Shown here in pieces: positions 37,311 through 46,744 of a stretch of 61,976 nucleotides of DNA. The position numbers and the translations under genes are program-made. This DNA is from an uncultured Microbacteriaceae bacterium. Its GTDB lineage: Bacteria > Actinomycetota > Actinomycetes > Actinomycetales > Microbacteriaceae. Below the pieces are notes generated by a model. It ran no database searches. It saw only the letters and a list, made by a program, of their open reading frames with translations, and was not told the DNA's origin. Location: NCBI GenBank assembly GCA_903940225.1, contig CAJAKC010000002.1, positions 1 to 61,976 of the forward strand, read 5' to 3'. Position 1 is the stretch's first letter; the number at the start of each line of letters is the position of its first letter.

Positions 37311-39683
37311 CTAGGAGGGGCCTCGGGCTGTCCCTAGGCGAAGGTCGACCACCCTCGCAATAACGGCGATGATGGCGTTTGCGGCAAGTCCAGCAAGAAC
37401 GACGAACATCAATTGTTCACCCGACAAAGTATCGAACCCAAAGAATTCGGCAATTGGGCGAATGAGGAAAATGCCGCCTGCGAGAATCACCATCGCCGCA
37501 AGAATGCCGATTCGAGGGGGAGTCAGCGGAATCGAGAGTGTCGTCAACACCCACAGTCCCGTCATGCTGAGCAAAAGTGCAATTGCCGTCTGGGACTGGG
37601 CGAGCGTCCAACTCCCGTCCACCTGGATGACAAAGTTCACCGCAAGAACGCTTGCCGCAGAGACGACCCCCGCCGGGACACAAAAGAGGAGTGATCGGCG
37701 CAAAAACCCTGGCACATATTTGCGTGAGTTCGGCAAGAGTGCGAGTAAGAAAGCGGGTACCCCGATGGTGAACGAATCAATTGCCGACAATTGTCGCGGC
37801 AAGAACGGAAATGACATCAGAGTTAGCCCGAACACAGCGGCGAGAATCATCGCCCAGACCGTCTTGGTGAGGAATAGACGAGACAGTCGTTCAATGTTGG
37901 CAATGACCTTTCGGCCCTCGTCGACGACACCGGGAAGCGACGAGAAGCGATTGTCAAGCAGGATGAGGTTGGACACCGCTTTGGTTGCAGCAGCCCCTGA
38001 CCCCATCGCAATGCCCAGGTCGGCGTGCTTGAGGGCGAGGGCGTCGTTGACTCCGTCTCCGACCATGGCGACAACGTGTCCACGCGACTGAAGTGCCTCC
38101 ATCATGAATCTCTTTTGCTCAGGAGTCACGCGACCGAAAACTCGGTGGTTTTCCAGAATCTCCGCGAGCGACTCGATTTCGGTTGGAAGAGTACGAGCGT
38201 CCACTGCCTCTCCCACCTCAAGACCCGCACGACGAGCGACTGCCGCCACCGTCGCGGGGTTGTCTCCCGAGATAATCCGGACGTCAACACCCTGTTCGTG
38301 AAAGTAGGCGAGAGTCTCTCGAGCGTCATCGCGCACCTCCTCGCGGAAGGTCACGAGGGCGACGGGCTGAAGATTTGGTGGCAAGGATGTTTCGGTTGCG
38401 ACTCCATCGACTGCTACCGCGAGTGCGAGCGTCCGCAATCCGTCCTCGGCGTATTCCATCGCTCGACTGCGTGCGACCGCGTTCGACTGTGACGAATCAA
38501 AAACAATGTCGGGGGCACCGAAAATCCATGTGTGCCGTCCCGTCGTCAATGCCGACCATTTGCGCACGGAGGAGAATGCCACGGACGCGTCGATGGGCAC
38601 CGGAATCAGGTCGAACGCTTCGCGCAAAGCTGTGGTCGTCGTGGTGGCGTTGACATCATGGGCGAACAGCCCGAGCATGACCATTGCCGACTGAGCGCCT
38701 ATGGGAGGCCGTTCAAGTTCGTGGAACGCGTCAAAGGCAATCTCCCCATCAGTCAAGGTACCCGTCTTATCGCAACACAGAATGTCGACACGAGCGAGTC
38801 CCTCGACGGCGTAGAGCTCTTGCAATAGAACACGCCGTCGGGTGAGTTTTGTCGCGGCGAGAGCGAACGCGATAGAGGTAATGATCACCAGCCCTTGTGG
38901 AACCATTGCCACGATGGATGATGTCGATTTGACGATGACGTCGACCCAGCCGTTTTTTGATACGGCACCCCACCCACCGACGACCTGCACTTGGCCGTTA
39001 ATGATGATGAGCATGAGGGGTACGAGGGCCCACGTGACCCAGGTGATGAGTCGATTCAGCGAATTGCGCAGCTCGCTGTTGACCAACGAAAAGCGTCGCG
39101 CTTCAAGAGTTATACGGCTGGCATAGGTGTTGAGCCCGACAGCGGTGACGTGAACGAGTGCGGAACCAGCAATCACCCCGCAACCGGATAACACTCGGTC
39201 ACCTACGGCCTTCACCACCGCTTCCGATTCTCCCGTGAGGAGTGATTCGTCAACTTCAAGTCCTGTTGATGACAAGACGTCGCCGTCGGCAAGGATTTGA
39301 TCGCCCGCGCGCAGTTCGAGGAGGTCATCGAGCACAACGAGTTCGAGTCGAATGTCGAGCGCTTCGCCTTCTCGGCGGACTCGCGCCAAAGGCTGATTGA
39401 GCAGGGCGAGCCTATCGAGAGTGCGTTTAGCTTTTACTTCTTGAATTATTCCAATCAACAGATTGGTCATGAGCGCGAATCCGAACAGTGAGTCTTTCCA
39501 CTGTCCGACGACGAGAACCAGGAGGAAACAACTGCCGACAACTCCGTTAAACAGGTTGACGATATTGCCGCGAAGGATACTTGCGAGGCTGCGGCTGGGA
39601 TCCATCTTCTGGTTGTTAGTGAGACCAGCGGCAAGGCGTTCATTGACCTCCGCGATGGTGAGCCCGTCAACGTTGTAAGTCAC
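37311..39683 (-). CDS. ctpE: P-type cation-transporting ATPase, CtpE-like (putative Ca2+ pump)
   Basis: The 790-residue P-type ATPase has the phosphorylation motif CDKTGTLTDGE near residue 308, the TGES actuator loop (LLTGESEAVV) near residue 150, GDGVNDALALKHADLGIAMGSGAAA near residue 545, and about ten transmembrane helices. The helix-4 sequence MVPQGLVIITSIAFALAATKL replaces the CPC motif of heavy-metal pumps and matches the CtpE group, shown in mycobacteria to move Ca2+. It is shorter than eukaryotic P-II pumps, which is usual for CtpE. The start is the first ATG of the conserved frame. Confidence 0.88.
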   Translation of the reverse strand: MTYNVDGLTIAEVNERLAAGLTNNQKMDPSRSLASILRGNIVNLFNGVVGSCFLLVLVVGQWKDSLFGFALMTNLLIGIIQEVKAKRTLDRLALLNQPLARVRREGEALDIRLELVVLDDLLELRAGDQILADGDVLSSTGLEVDESLLTGESEAVVKAVGDRVLSGCGVIAGSALVHVTAVGLNTYASRITLEARRFSLVNSELRNSLNRLITWVTWALVPLMLIIINGQVQVVGGWGAVSKNGWVDVIVKSTSSIVAMVPQGLVIITSIAFALAATKLTRRRVLLQELYAVEGLARVDILCCDKTGTLTDGEIAFDAFHELERPPIGAQSAMVMLGLFAHDVNATTTTTALREAFDLIPVPIDASVAFSSVRKWSALTTGRHTWIFGAPDIVFDSSQSNAVARSRAMEYAEDGLRTLALAVAVDGVATETSLPPNLQPVALVTFREEVRDDARETLAYFHEQGVDVRIISGDNPATVAAVARRAGLEVGEAVDARTLPTEIESLAEILENHRVFGRVTPEQKRFMMEALQSRGHVVAMVGDGVNDALALKHADLGIAMGSGAAATKAVSNLILLDNRFSSLPGVVDEGRKVIANIERLSRLFLTKTVWAMILAAVFGLTLMSFPFLPRQLSAIDSFTIGVPAFLLALLPNSRKYVPGFLRRSLLFCVPAGVVSAASVLAVNFVIQVDGSWTLAQSQTAIALLLSMTGLWVLTTLSIPLTPPRIGILAAMVILAGGIFLIRPIAEFFGFDTLSGEQLMFVVLAGLAANAIIAVIARVVDLRLGTARGPS

Positions 39684-39802
39684 CTCTCAACGCTAGTCGC
39701 GTTCGAGCAGGCGAGCGCGTTGGGCGTGGTTTTCTGTCCTGTCAAAGCATGCGAAAATTGAAGTACTCGTGGAATCCGTCGCGACTTTTTTGTCAGGAAC
39801 TA

Positions 39803-42520
39803 ATGTCTCAGTTGCTCTATCTCCTCGGGCAGTTTTCGGTCCGTCGCGCATGGACCGTCATCATCGGTTGGTTTGCCATTCTCGGTGTCACCGTCGCTCT
39901 CGCCCTCACTTCAGGTGGGGTCTTCACGAGTGCGATGACCATCACCGGCGTGCCGGCGCAGGTCACCATCGACAAGTTGCAATCGACCTTCCCCGACGCA
40001 AGTCGCGGATCGGGACAGGTCATCTTCCACACCGCGAACGGACTGCCGTTCACTGAGGCAGAAAAAGTAGTCATCGGTGATGCCTTGATCAAGGTCGACG
40101 AGCTCACCGCCGTCAGCGAAACCATAAACCCATTCGTTGCGCAGCAAGCTCTGAATGACAGCCGCACCGAGCTTGGGCAGGCGCCGGACAAGATTGCCGC
40201 AGCGCAGGCGAAAATTGATAAAGGGCGCTCGAAGCTTGCCGATGGCCGTGACAAGCTCACCCAAGCACAAAAAGACCTCGACAAGGGTGTCGACGAACTG
40301 GTTGCAAACGAGAAGACGTTGCTCGCGGGCGAAAAGGAATTGCTTCGTCAAGAAACAATCGCGCTTGCCACCAAGAGCCATCTTGAAGGGGTCCTCGCAC
40401 ATCCCGAAATGCTGACCGATACCCAGCTCGCGGAGGCGCAGGGCGGTCTGGCGCAAGTCAATGCGGGCCTCGAGGTGATTGCGGGCAAGAAAATTGAAAT
40501 CGCTGCCGGAAAGAAAGCCATCCAAAAAGGCTGGTGGCAGATTGAGGTCGGTCGCAAACAGATAACTCAGGGCCAGGCTGACCTCGCGGCGGCCGAAAAG
40601 GAATTGGACGACGGGCAGGCGGAACTTGACGTCAAAGCTGCCGACATTGCGCCGGCACAGACTCTTATTGATGCGGCAAAGGGCTTCCGTCTCGTGTCAG
40701 CAGACGGCGCGACAGCAATTGGAACGGTGTTGTTCGAGACCCCCATCACCAAGGTCGAAGAGGAATTCCGCTCCGCCGTCGCCAACACTCTGATGGGTGT
40801 CGCAACCGACAATCTCAAGGTGGATGTCTCTCAAGACTTGCTTCGTTCGCTCGACTCGCTGCTGGGGCCTGGTGAAATCATCGGCCTCGCCGTCGCCGCG
40901 GTTGCGCTGTTCGTCATGCTGGGCACCTTGATTGGTGCCGGTCTTCCCCTGCTCGGAGCCATCATCGGCGTGGGAATTTCGGGGGCCATCACGTTTGCAC
41001 TCTCCGCCGTTTTCGAATTCACCTCGACCACGCCACTCCTCGGCGTCATGCTGGGTCTCGCGGTCGGAATCGACTATTCCCTGTTCATCATCAACCGCCA
41101 CCGCCGCCAATTGCGCGCGGGGATGACTGTGGCAAATTCGGCTGCGCTGTCGAACGGAACGTCCGGGAACTCCGTGGTTTTCGCCGGGCTCACGGTCATG
41201 ATTGCGCTCGCCGCGCTGAACATCACGGGAATTGGTTTCCTCGGGGCGATGGGAACGATGGGCGCGATGGCGATCTTGTTTGCCGTGCTGATCGCCGTGA
41301 CGTTCACCCCCGCTCTGATGGCTGTCATCGGGCAACGAATTCTCTCGAGGAAAGAGCGCGCCGCGCTCGCCGACCGTCTCGACCACCACGAGCCCGAGGC
41401 CGTCGTCAGCGCCGCGCCGGTGTTTGCGACCCGTCGTCCATGGCTGACACTCGTGGCAACCCTGACAGGCCTGGCAATTGCCGCAATTCCCTTCGGAAGC
41501 ATCCGCCTTGGGTTGCCCGACGGGAAATCAGAGCCACTTGATTCCGCCGGATACAAGTCCTACACGCTCACCGCAGAGGCGTTCGGTGAAGGCGTCAACG
41601 GAGCGCTGGTGGTGGTTGCCGACGCACCGGCGCCCGTTTCAACCGATGACGAAGTGTCCTACCAAGCATCGATCGTGACACGACTCATGTCAGTCGAAAA
41701 CGTCATTGTCGCCGTCCCTGGCGGAATTTCGGATGATCGCAAATCAATTGTCTTCCGGGTTATCCCCGCTGAAGGCCCGAATGCTGTATCGACCGAGCAA
41801 GTGGTCAATGACATTCGTGCACTCGACACGGTGTTTGCCGCTGACGATGGTTCGCACATCGAGGTCACCGGCATGGCCGCCATCAACATCGACGTGTCGA
41901 AAAAGCTCGGTGACGCACTGCCGATTTATCTCCTCACCGTCATCGGCCTCTCGTTGCTCCTCATGATGCTCGTGTTCCGTTCAATCGCGGTGCCCGTGCT
42001 CGCCAGCCTCGGATTCCTGCTCACCGTCTTTGCAACCCTCGGTGCAACGGTCGCCGTTTTCCAATGGGGTTGGCTGAGCCAGTTGTTCGACATTCACGAC
42101 CCGGCGCCGATCCTGTCATTCCTGCCGACAATCCTCATCGGAATTCTCTTCGGACTTGCGATGGACTACCAGTTGTTCCTCGCGTCGGGAATGCGCGAGG
42201 CGTTTGTGCACGGACGCACAGCCAAGGATTCGGTAAACTTCGGAATCCACCTCAGCCGTTCGGTCGTCATCGCCGCCGCGATCATCATGATTTCCGTGTT
42301 CGGTGGATTCATCTTTAGCCACACAACGATGATTCGGCCCGTCGGATTCGGACTCGCGGTGGGTGTGCTGATCGATGCATTCGTCGTTCGCCTCATGCTG
42401 GTCCCGGCCGCCCTGACCCTGCTGGGTGACAAGGCGTGGTGGCTGCCAAAGTGGCTCGACCGTCTGTTGCCAGACGTCGACGTAGAAGGCTCCAAACTCG
42501 AAGGCCGTCTCACGCACTAG
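39803..42520 (+). CDS. MMPL/RND-family membrane transporter with extracellular coiled-coil insertion
   Basis: The 905-residue exporter has twelve hydrophobic helices in the two-half RND pattern. Its MMPL signature DYSLFIINRHRRQLRAGM lies near residue 432 and its repeat MDYQLFLASGMREAFVHG near residue 790. A loop of about 230 residues rich in K, E, A and D heptads (AAQAKIDKGRSKLADGRDKL...) follows helix 1 and would form a long coiled coil outside the membrane. Relatives export lipids or drugs. I chose the ATG after AGGAA. An upstream in-frame ATG would add 18 residues with no family similarity. Confidence 0.88.
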   Translation: MSQLLYLLGQFSVRRAWTVIIGWFAILGVTVALALTSGGVFTSAMTITGVPAQVTIDKLQSTFPDASRGSGQVIFHTANGLPFTEAEKVVIGDALIKVDELTAVSETINPFVAQQALNDSRTELGQAPDKIAAAQAKIDKGRSKLADGRDKLTQAQKDLDKGVDELVANEKTLLAGEKELLRQETIALATKSHLEGVLAHPEMLTDTQLAEAQGGLAQVNAGLEVIAGKKIEIAAGKKAIQKGWWQIEVGRKQITQGQADLAAAEKELDDGQAELDVKAADIAPAQTLIDAAKGFRLVSADGATAIGTVLFETPITKVEEEFRSAVANTLMGVATDNLKVDVSQDLLRSLDSLLGPGEIIGLAVAAVALFVMLGTLIGAGLPLLGAIIGVGISGAITFALSAVFEFTSTTPLLGVMLGLAVGIDYSLFIINRHRRQLRAGMTVANSAALSNGTSGNSVVFAGLTVMIALAALNITGIGFLGAMGTMGAMAILFAVLIAVTFTPALMAVIGQRILSRKERAALADRLDHHEPEAVVSAAPVFATRRPWLTLVATLTGLAIAAIPFGSIRLGLPDGKSEPLDSAGYKSYTLTAEAFGEGVNGALVVVADAPAPVSTDDEVSYQASIVTRLMSVENVIVAVPGGISDDRKSIVFRVIPAEGPNAVSTEQVVNDIRALDTVFAADDGSHIEVTGMAAINIDVSKKLGDALPIYLLTVIGLSLLLMMLVFRSIAVPVLASLGFLLTVFATLGATVAVFQWGWLSQLFDIHDPAPILSFLPTILIGILFGLAMDYQLFLASGMREAFVHGRTAKDSVNFGIHLSRSVVIAAAIIMISVFGGFIFSHTTMIRPVGFGLAVGVLIDAFVVRLMLVPAALTLLGDKAWWLPKWLDRLLPDVDVEGSKLEGRLTH

Positions 42521-42532
42521 GCGTAAATACGA

Positions 42533-44167
42533 CTACTTCGAGGCTTTGGCCTTGGACTTGGGCTTCGATTCCGTGCGCGCACCGAGGTTGAAGGTCGATG
42601 CAAAACCGAGCAGGAGGAAGCCGGCAGCCGACCAGGCAGCCAACTTGGCACCGTCGGTGAACGCGTCGCCAGCATCAGCCTGAATCGAGTCGGCGATGTC
42701 CTGGGGAACGCGGTTTGCGACGAGCGCATCCGAGATACCAGGGATTGCCGATCCAGCCGAATCGACAACCGCATCGACGATCAGAGTCTGCTGATCCGCG
42801 GGAATGTCGGTCTCCAAGAGCTTCGATTCCAGTGACGCCTGGGTTCCCGTGAAGAGAAGCGTGCCCAGGACTGCGATGCCTAACGCCGAACCGATTTGGC
42901 GAACGGTTGACTGTGAACCCGACCCTTGACCGATTTGCTCAGGCGGGACCTCGATCATGATGACACCGGTCAACTGAGCCGTGGCCAACCCAATACCGAT
43001 TCCGTAAACGAACAGGAACGGTGCGATGATTCCCCAGCCGGCCTCGGGCGAGGCAAACAGTGCAACACCGGCAACGCCGGTCAGTTCCAGAAGAACACCG
43101 ATCTGAACGGCGCGTGCGGCGGGAAGGCGACCACTGAGGGCACCGCCGACGCCGGATGCGACGAACGCTCCACCGGCAAGCCAGAGCAGCACGAGTCCCG
43201 ACGAGATCGGGCTGAGCCCGATGACGTTCTGCAACCACAGCGGGATGGCGAACAGGATCCCAAACTCACCCATCGAGATGATGGCGGCCGCAATCGATCC
43301 GTTGCGGAAAGAAGCGATGTGGAACAGCTTCAGGTCGAGCAAAACATTCTTGTGCTGGTGTTCGCGTCGACGTTCCCACATCACGAAAACGACAGTCGAT
43401 ACGACGGCAATGGCGAACGAGACGGGAATGACCGAGATACCCGTGGTCGGCCATTCGAAGTCGCCCAGAGCGAACTGGTTCTTGGTGTTAATCTCCCACC
43501 AGCCATAAACGCGCCCTTCGATGAGCGAGAAAACGAACGTCGAGAACATGACGACGGAAATGGCGGCCCCGATAACATCGATGCCACCGGCGCGCTGTGC
43601 AACCTTGGATTCAACGACGTACATTGCAAGACCGGCGAGGATGATGACGCCGAGGGGAGCGTTGATGAAGAATGCCCAGCGCCAGGAAAATTCGGTGGCG
43701 AGCCAGCCGCCGAGAACTGGTCCGACAGCGACCATTCCACCGATGGTGGAGCCCCAGATGGCGAACGCGATGCCGCGCTCTTTTCCCTGGAAGTTGGCGT
43801 TGACGAGCGACAGGGTCGTGGGCAGCACCATCGCGCCACCAATTCCCTGAATGACGCGCGCGAGAATCAGCACATTAGCCGAGTCGGCCACACCGGCCCA
43901 CATCGAGGACAAAATAAAGATTGCGATACCGATCATCAGCAGCTTTTTGCGACCAATTCGATCGGCGAGAGACCCCCACACGAGGAGCAGCGACGCGAAG
44001 ACGAGGACGTAGCTTTCCTGAACCCACTGCACCTCGGTAGAGGAAAGGTTCAGGTCCGTGATGAGCGACGGGAATATTGTGTTGACGATTGTTCCGTCGA
44101 TGATGACCAACGAGATGGACATCGAGATGAAGATAAGACCGATCCAGCGGTTACGTGAGGTGGCCAC
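42533..44167 (-). CDS. MFS drug efflux transporter, DHA2 (EmrB/QacA) family
   Basis: This 544-residue protein has fourteen hydrophobic helices and the DHA2 signatures: SLVIIDGTIVNTIFPSLITDL in helix 1, GSLADRIGRKKLLMIG in the loop after helix 2, ARVIQGIGGAMVLPTTLSLV in helix 4/5, and the antiporter motif C region GGMVAVGPVLGGWLA. Such proteins export lipophilic drugs, dyes or metabolites in exchange for protons. The GTG at 44167 gives a family-like N-terminus, and nearby TTG or ATG starts are possible. It converges on the MMPL gene with 12 bases between the stops. Confidence 0.87.
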   Translation of the reverse strand: MATSRNRWIGLIFISMSISLVIIDGTIVNTIFPSLITDLNLSSTEVQWVQESYVLVFASLLLVWGSLADRIGRKKLLMIGIAIFILSSMWAGVADSANVLILARVIQGIGGAMVLPTTLSLVNANFQGKERGIAFAIWGSTIGGMVAVGPVLGGWLATEFSWRWAFFINAPLGVIILAGLAMYVVESKVAQRAGGIDVIGAAISVVMFSTFVFSLIEGRVYGWWEINTKNQFALGDFEWPTTGISVIPVSFAIAVVSTVVFVMWERRREHQHKNVLLDLKLFHIASFRNGSIAAAIISMGEFGILFAIPLWLQNVIGLSPISSGLVLLWLAGGAFVASGVGGALSGRLPAARAVQIGVLLELTGVAGVALFASPEAGWGIIAPFLFVYGIGIGLATAQLTGVIMIEVPPEQIGQGSGSQSTVRQIGSALGIAVLGTLLFTGTQASLESKLLETDIPADQQTLIVDAVVDSAGSAIPGISDALVANRVPQDIADSIQADAGDAFTDGAKLAAWSAAGFLLLGFASTFNLGARTESKPKSKAKASK

Positions 44168-44244
44168 AATTCTCAATTCATTAATGGGGAACGTATATCT
44201 TCCGAGTTTATGCGCGAAAGCATCACCCTCAGGGACGCGACGGG

Positions 44245-44655
44245 CTAGTGAACTGCGCGCGTGACCAATTCGCGGATTTGTTTTTCCACCGCGGGCGTGA
44301 TTGCCGTGAGTGCAAATGATGTTGGCCACATGGATCCGTCATCGATTTGTGCGGCCTCTTGAAAACCGAACGTGCAATAGCGAGTCTTGAACTTGCCCGC
44401 GTCCTGGAAAAAGCAGATGACCTTGCCGTCCAGATAATAGGCGGGCATTCCGTACCAGGTCTTTGGTTCCAGCGTCGGTGCTGCGTCGAGCACGATTCGG
44501 TGAATTGCTTCGCCCATTTCGCGATCAGCGGGAGACATTGCCGCGTAGCTCTCAACCACCTCGGCCGCATGTTGTTCCGGAGTGAACTTCTTTCGCGCAG
44601 CGGCGACGGCGGCGCGCATCGCCGCTTTTTCTTCCTTGGTGAAGGCTTCCGTCAT
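44245..44655 (-). CDS. DUF1801-like / YdhG-type small protein
   Basis: The 136-residue protein has a helical N-terminus rich in Ala, Lys and Glu (residues 1-30). A compact domain follows with APTLEPKTWYGMPAYYLDGKVICFFQDAGKFKTRYCTFGF, typical of the DUF1801/YdhG superfamily whose members resemble frataxin-like iron chaperones or act on small molecules. The function is not established. AAAGGGG precedes the ATG. It lies upstream of the MFS exporter gene on the same strand. Confidence 0.75.
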   Translation of the reverse strand: MTEAFTKEEKAAMRAAVAAARKKFTPEQHAAEVVESYAAMSPADREMGEAIHRIVLDAAPTLEPKTWYGMPAYYLDGKVICFFQDAGKFKTRYCTFGFQEAAQIDDGSMWPTSFALTAITPAVEKQIRELVTRAVH

Positions 44656-44685
44656 TGGGTTCGCCCCTTTCGTCCACCCTCAAGT

Positions 44686-45081
44686 TTACGGACGGTAAAC
44701 CGTCACCCCGCGCTCGCTGGCTGCGCGGGCGAGCGACGCGTCCGTTGTCGCAATGGCCCCAACAACATTCTCGGCAACGGCGAGTACCGCGGCATCGGGC
44801 ATCTTGAGTTTGGTCGCGACGCGGATTCCTGCAAGTTGCCGCGCGTCTTCGACGGACACATTTTCGAGGGTGATCCCGAGCCCGCTGATACTTGATTCGA
44901 ACTTTTCCGCGCGACCCTCTCTCAATGGTCTGACCAAAACTTCGGCGTAAGTCAGTGTGGACATGATCAAGGCATCTCCGGCGGTCGCCACAAAGAGATC
45001 CAGTGCCCACGGGTGGTGGGGGTCGGTCGAGTCATACAGCGCAGTGAGTGCCCCGGCGTCAAGGACTACTACGCCGGCCAT
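44686..45081 (-). CDS. vapC: VapC-type PIN-domain toxin
   Basis: The 131-residue PIN-domain ribonuclease has all four acidic residues: Asp in VVLDAGALTALYDS near residue 6, Glu in LTYAEVLVRPL near residue 44, Asp in KMPDAAVLAVAE near residue 93, and Asp in IATTDASLARAA near residue 113. VapC toxins cleave RNA, usually tRNA or rRNA, and are neutralised by VapB. The ATG lies inside the end of the vapB reading frame (13-base overlap), so translation is coupled. Confidence 0.88.
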   Translation of the reverse strand: MAGVVVLDAGALTALYDSTDPHHPWALDLFVATAGDALIMSTLTYAEVLVRPLREGRAEKFESSISGLGITLENVSVEDARQLAGIRVATKLKMPDAAVLAVAENVVGAIATTDASLARAASERGVTVYRP

Positions 45082-45338
45082 TCGTCCCGCGACTCTTCGC
45101 GCCAGCCCGCCGGCCATACACCGGTGAAGCTACCGGCAGCCGCGTTCACTGCGCGAATCCGGGTCTCGCGACGTTCGATTGCCTCGCGCTGCAGCGTTTC
45201 GATTCCCGCTTCAATCACGCGGCGCAACAAGGCGCTTCGTTCATTGCGTTCACTGGGCCACATCTCTGCCGCAACGTCGAGAGCTTCCGCAAGTCGATCG
45301 GACTCCGTGATCATGTGCCGAGGGCGAGCGGTAGGCAT
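45069..45338 (-). CDS. vapB: VapB-type antitoxin
   Basis: The 89-residue protein has an N-terminal DNA-binding region (ITESDRLAEALDVAAEMWPSERNERSALLRRVIEAG, ribbon-helix-helix-like) and an extended Trp-rich tail (FTGVWPAGWREESRDEW) that would wrap the PIN toxin. I chose the ATG only 7 bases downstream of a TACACT -10 element, which implies a leaderless mRNA. The VapC gene overlaps its end. Confidence 0.8.
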   Translation of the reverse strand: MPTARPRHMITESDRLAEALDVAAEMWPSERNERSALLRRVIEAGIETLQREAIERRETRIRAVNAAAGSFTGVWPAGWREESRDEWPA

Positions 45339-45344
45339 AAAAAT

Positions 45345-45355
45345 AGTGTAACACT
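45345..45355 (-). promoter_or_regulatory. vapBC operator/-10 overlap palindrome
   Basis: The 11-base perfect palindrome AGTGTAACACT contains the likely -10 hexamer TACACT for vapB, read on the minus strand. Binding of the VapBC complex there would block RNA polymerase, as in autoregulated toxin-antitoxin operons. Confidence 0.55.
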
Positions 45356-45434
45356 TTCTGTATCGTGCAACACCTCGAGTTGTCATGAAAAGTCAGCTCT
45401 CATTGGCTGCGCGGGCGATGGATAGGCTCACAGC

Positions 45435-45878
45435 ATGAGCGATTTGACTTCTGTCGGGGACGCCGACAACTGGATGTGCTGGCTGTGTGACAAGCCGGTG
45501 GACCCGGACGCCTCGATCAATTCCGACCTCGGGCCGAGCGTGGACAATTACGCCGCAACGCGCGTGAAAAAAGGGGCGGTTTACGTCGAACGGCTGGCCC
45601 ACAGGGCGTGTAACACCATGAAGGGCAAACACGCACCCGTCGTATCGTGGTCGCCCGATCTGTTCGTCGTCGACCCTTCGCCGCTGTTCGAAGCGGTCGA
45701 ACGACTGCGCACCAAGGGCGGACGTGAAATTGTGGCGCGATGCCCCGACGAAAATGACGCGGCAGTTGCGTCGGACTGGCTGCTTGACCGCCTTTCGAGG
45801 CTTGCTCCAGACCTCAAAGTAGCAACCCAGATCAGCCCCGGTGGGGGGCAGTTCGTGCTCGCAATTGCGCTCCGCTGA
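45435..45878 (+). CDS. small HNH-like zinc-binding domain protein
   Basis: The 147-residue protein has CWLCDKPVDPDA near residue 15 and HRACNTMKGK near residue 57. This looks like the paired zinc cysteines and HxxCN portion of an HNH endonuclease (beta-beta-alpha-metal) fold. It ends in an alpha/beta region without known similarity (FEAVERLRTKGGREIVARC...). The HNH active-site His is not in a clearly conserved position, so nuclease activity is uncertain. Nothing around it indicates a phage context. I see no strong ribosome site. Confidence 0.55.
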   Translation: MSDLTSVGDADNWMCWLCDKPVDPDASINSDLGPSVDNYAATRVKKGAVYVERLAHRACNTMKGKHAPVVSWSPDLFVVDPSPLFEAVERLRTKGGREIVARCPDENDAAVASDWLLDRLSRLAPDLKVATQISPGGGQFVLAIALR

Positions 45879-45954
45879 GTAGACGCAGCATGACGGTACG
45901 CGAGGATTGCGGGGGTCGCGAGTTTCATAGAATTAGCTACTAAGTTCGTGGACT

Positions 45955-46701
45955 GTGGATGAACTTTTTGACACAATCGGCGGGCTGCCGGTTCACCCTT
46001 TAGTGCTTCACTTTGTGGTTGTGTTGGTGCCCCTGGCCGCTTTAGGACTGATTGTTGCCGTTGCAAACAAACCGTTCCGGAAGCGATTCGCACTCGCGCT
46101 GGTGCTCCTTCTCGGGGTGTCTCTTCCGCTGGCTTTCGTCGCAAAACAATCGGGCGAGGCACTCGCTGAACGAATCGGCATCACGGAACGCCACCAGACC
46201 CTGGGCGACTCGTTCCCTCTCTGGGTGGCGGCACTCACGGCCGTCTCCGTTGTGTGGTTGGTGATTGATCGACGCGGCGGGCTCGACACCGCGCGGAAGG
46301 TTACCGGGTTCGTTTTGGTCGCGCTGTCCATCGGGGTCACCGCCCTGACATTCCTCGTCGGGCACTCCGGTGCCGAAGCGACATGGGCCGGCCGAATTGG
46401 CACTGCTCAAACGCCCGTGCCGTCGGATAGCCCCACCGTAGCCCCGACCGACCCAGCGCCGGGAACGCTCACGGCCGCCGAAGTCAGTCGGCACGCCACC
46501 CCGGATGACTGCTGGACCATCATCGACGGCGGGGTCTATGACATGACGTCATTCATCGCCCGGCACCCTGGTGGTTCCTCTAAAATCGCAGCACTGTGTG
46601 GTCTCGATGGCACAGCTGGCTTCCGCGGACAACATGGAAGCCAATCGGCGCCGAACTCAGAACTCGAAGCGCTCAAAATCGGTGTGCTCGGGACTCCGTA
46701 G
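45955..46701 (+). CDS. DUF2231 membrane domain fused to cytochrome b5-like heme-binding domain
   Basis: The 248-residue protein starts with a membrane domain of four helices (GLPVHPLVLHFVVVLVPLAALGLIVAV..., DUF2231). A Pro/Thr-rich linker (about 150-172) follows, then a cytochrome b5-like domain (TPDDCWTIIDGGVYDMTSFIARHPGG ... GFRGQHG). HPGG is the classic heme axial histidine motif and the later His in GQHG could be the second ligand. DUF2231 membranes are thought to carry redox cofactors. The GTG start has no clear ribosome site. Confidence 0.8.
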   Translation: MDELFDTIGGLPVHPLVLHFVVVLVPLAALGLIVAVANKPFRKRFALALVLLLGVSLPLAFVAKQSGEALAERIGITERHQTLGDSFPLWVAALTAVSVVWLVIDRRGGLDTARKVTGFVLVALSIGVTALTFLVGHSGAEATWAGRIGTAQTPVPSDSPTVAPTDPAPGTLTAAEVSRHATPDDCWTIIDGGVYDMTSFIARHPGGSSKIAALCGLDGTAGFRGQHGSQSAPNSELEALKIGVLGTP

Positions 46702-46744
46702 CCGGTCCACGTTTGGGAACACACAACATGATGGTGGGTGAACA

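Noticed and set aside
42926-44158. 410-residue plus-strand reading frame opposite the MFS exporter
   Set aside because: Antisense shadow, extremely charged and low complexity; the minus strand has a clear DHA2 transporter.
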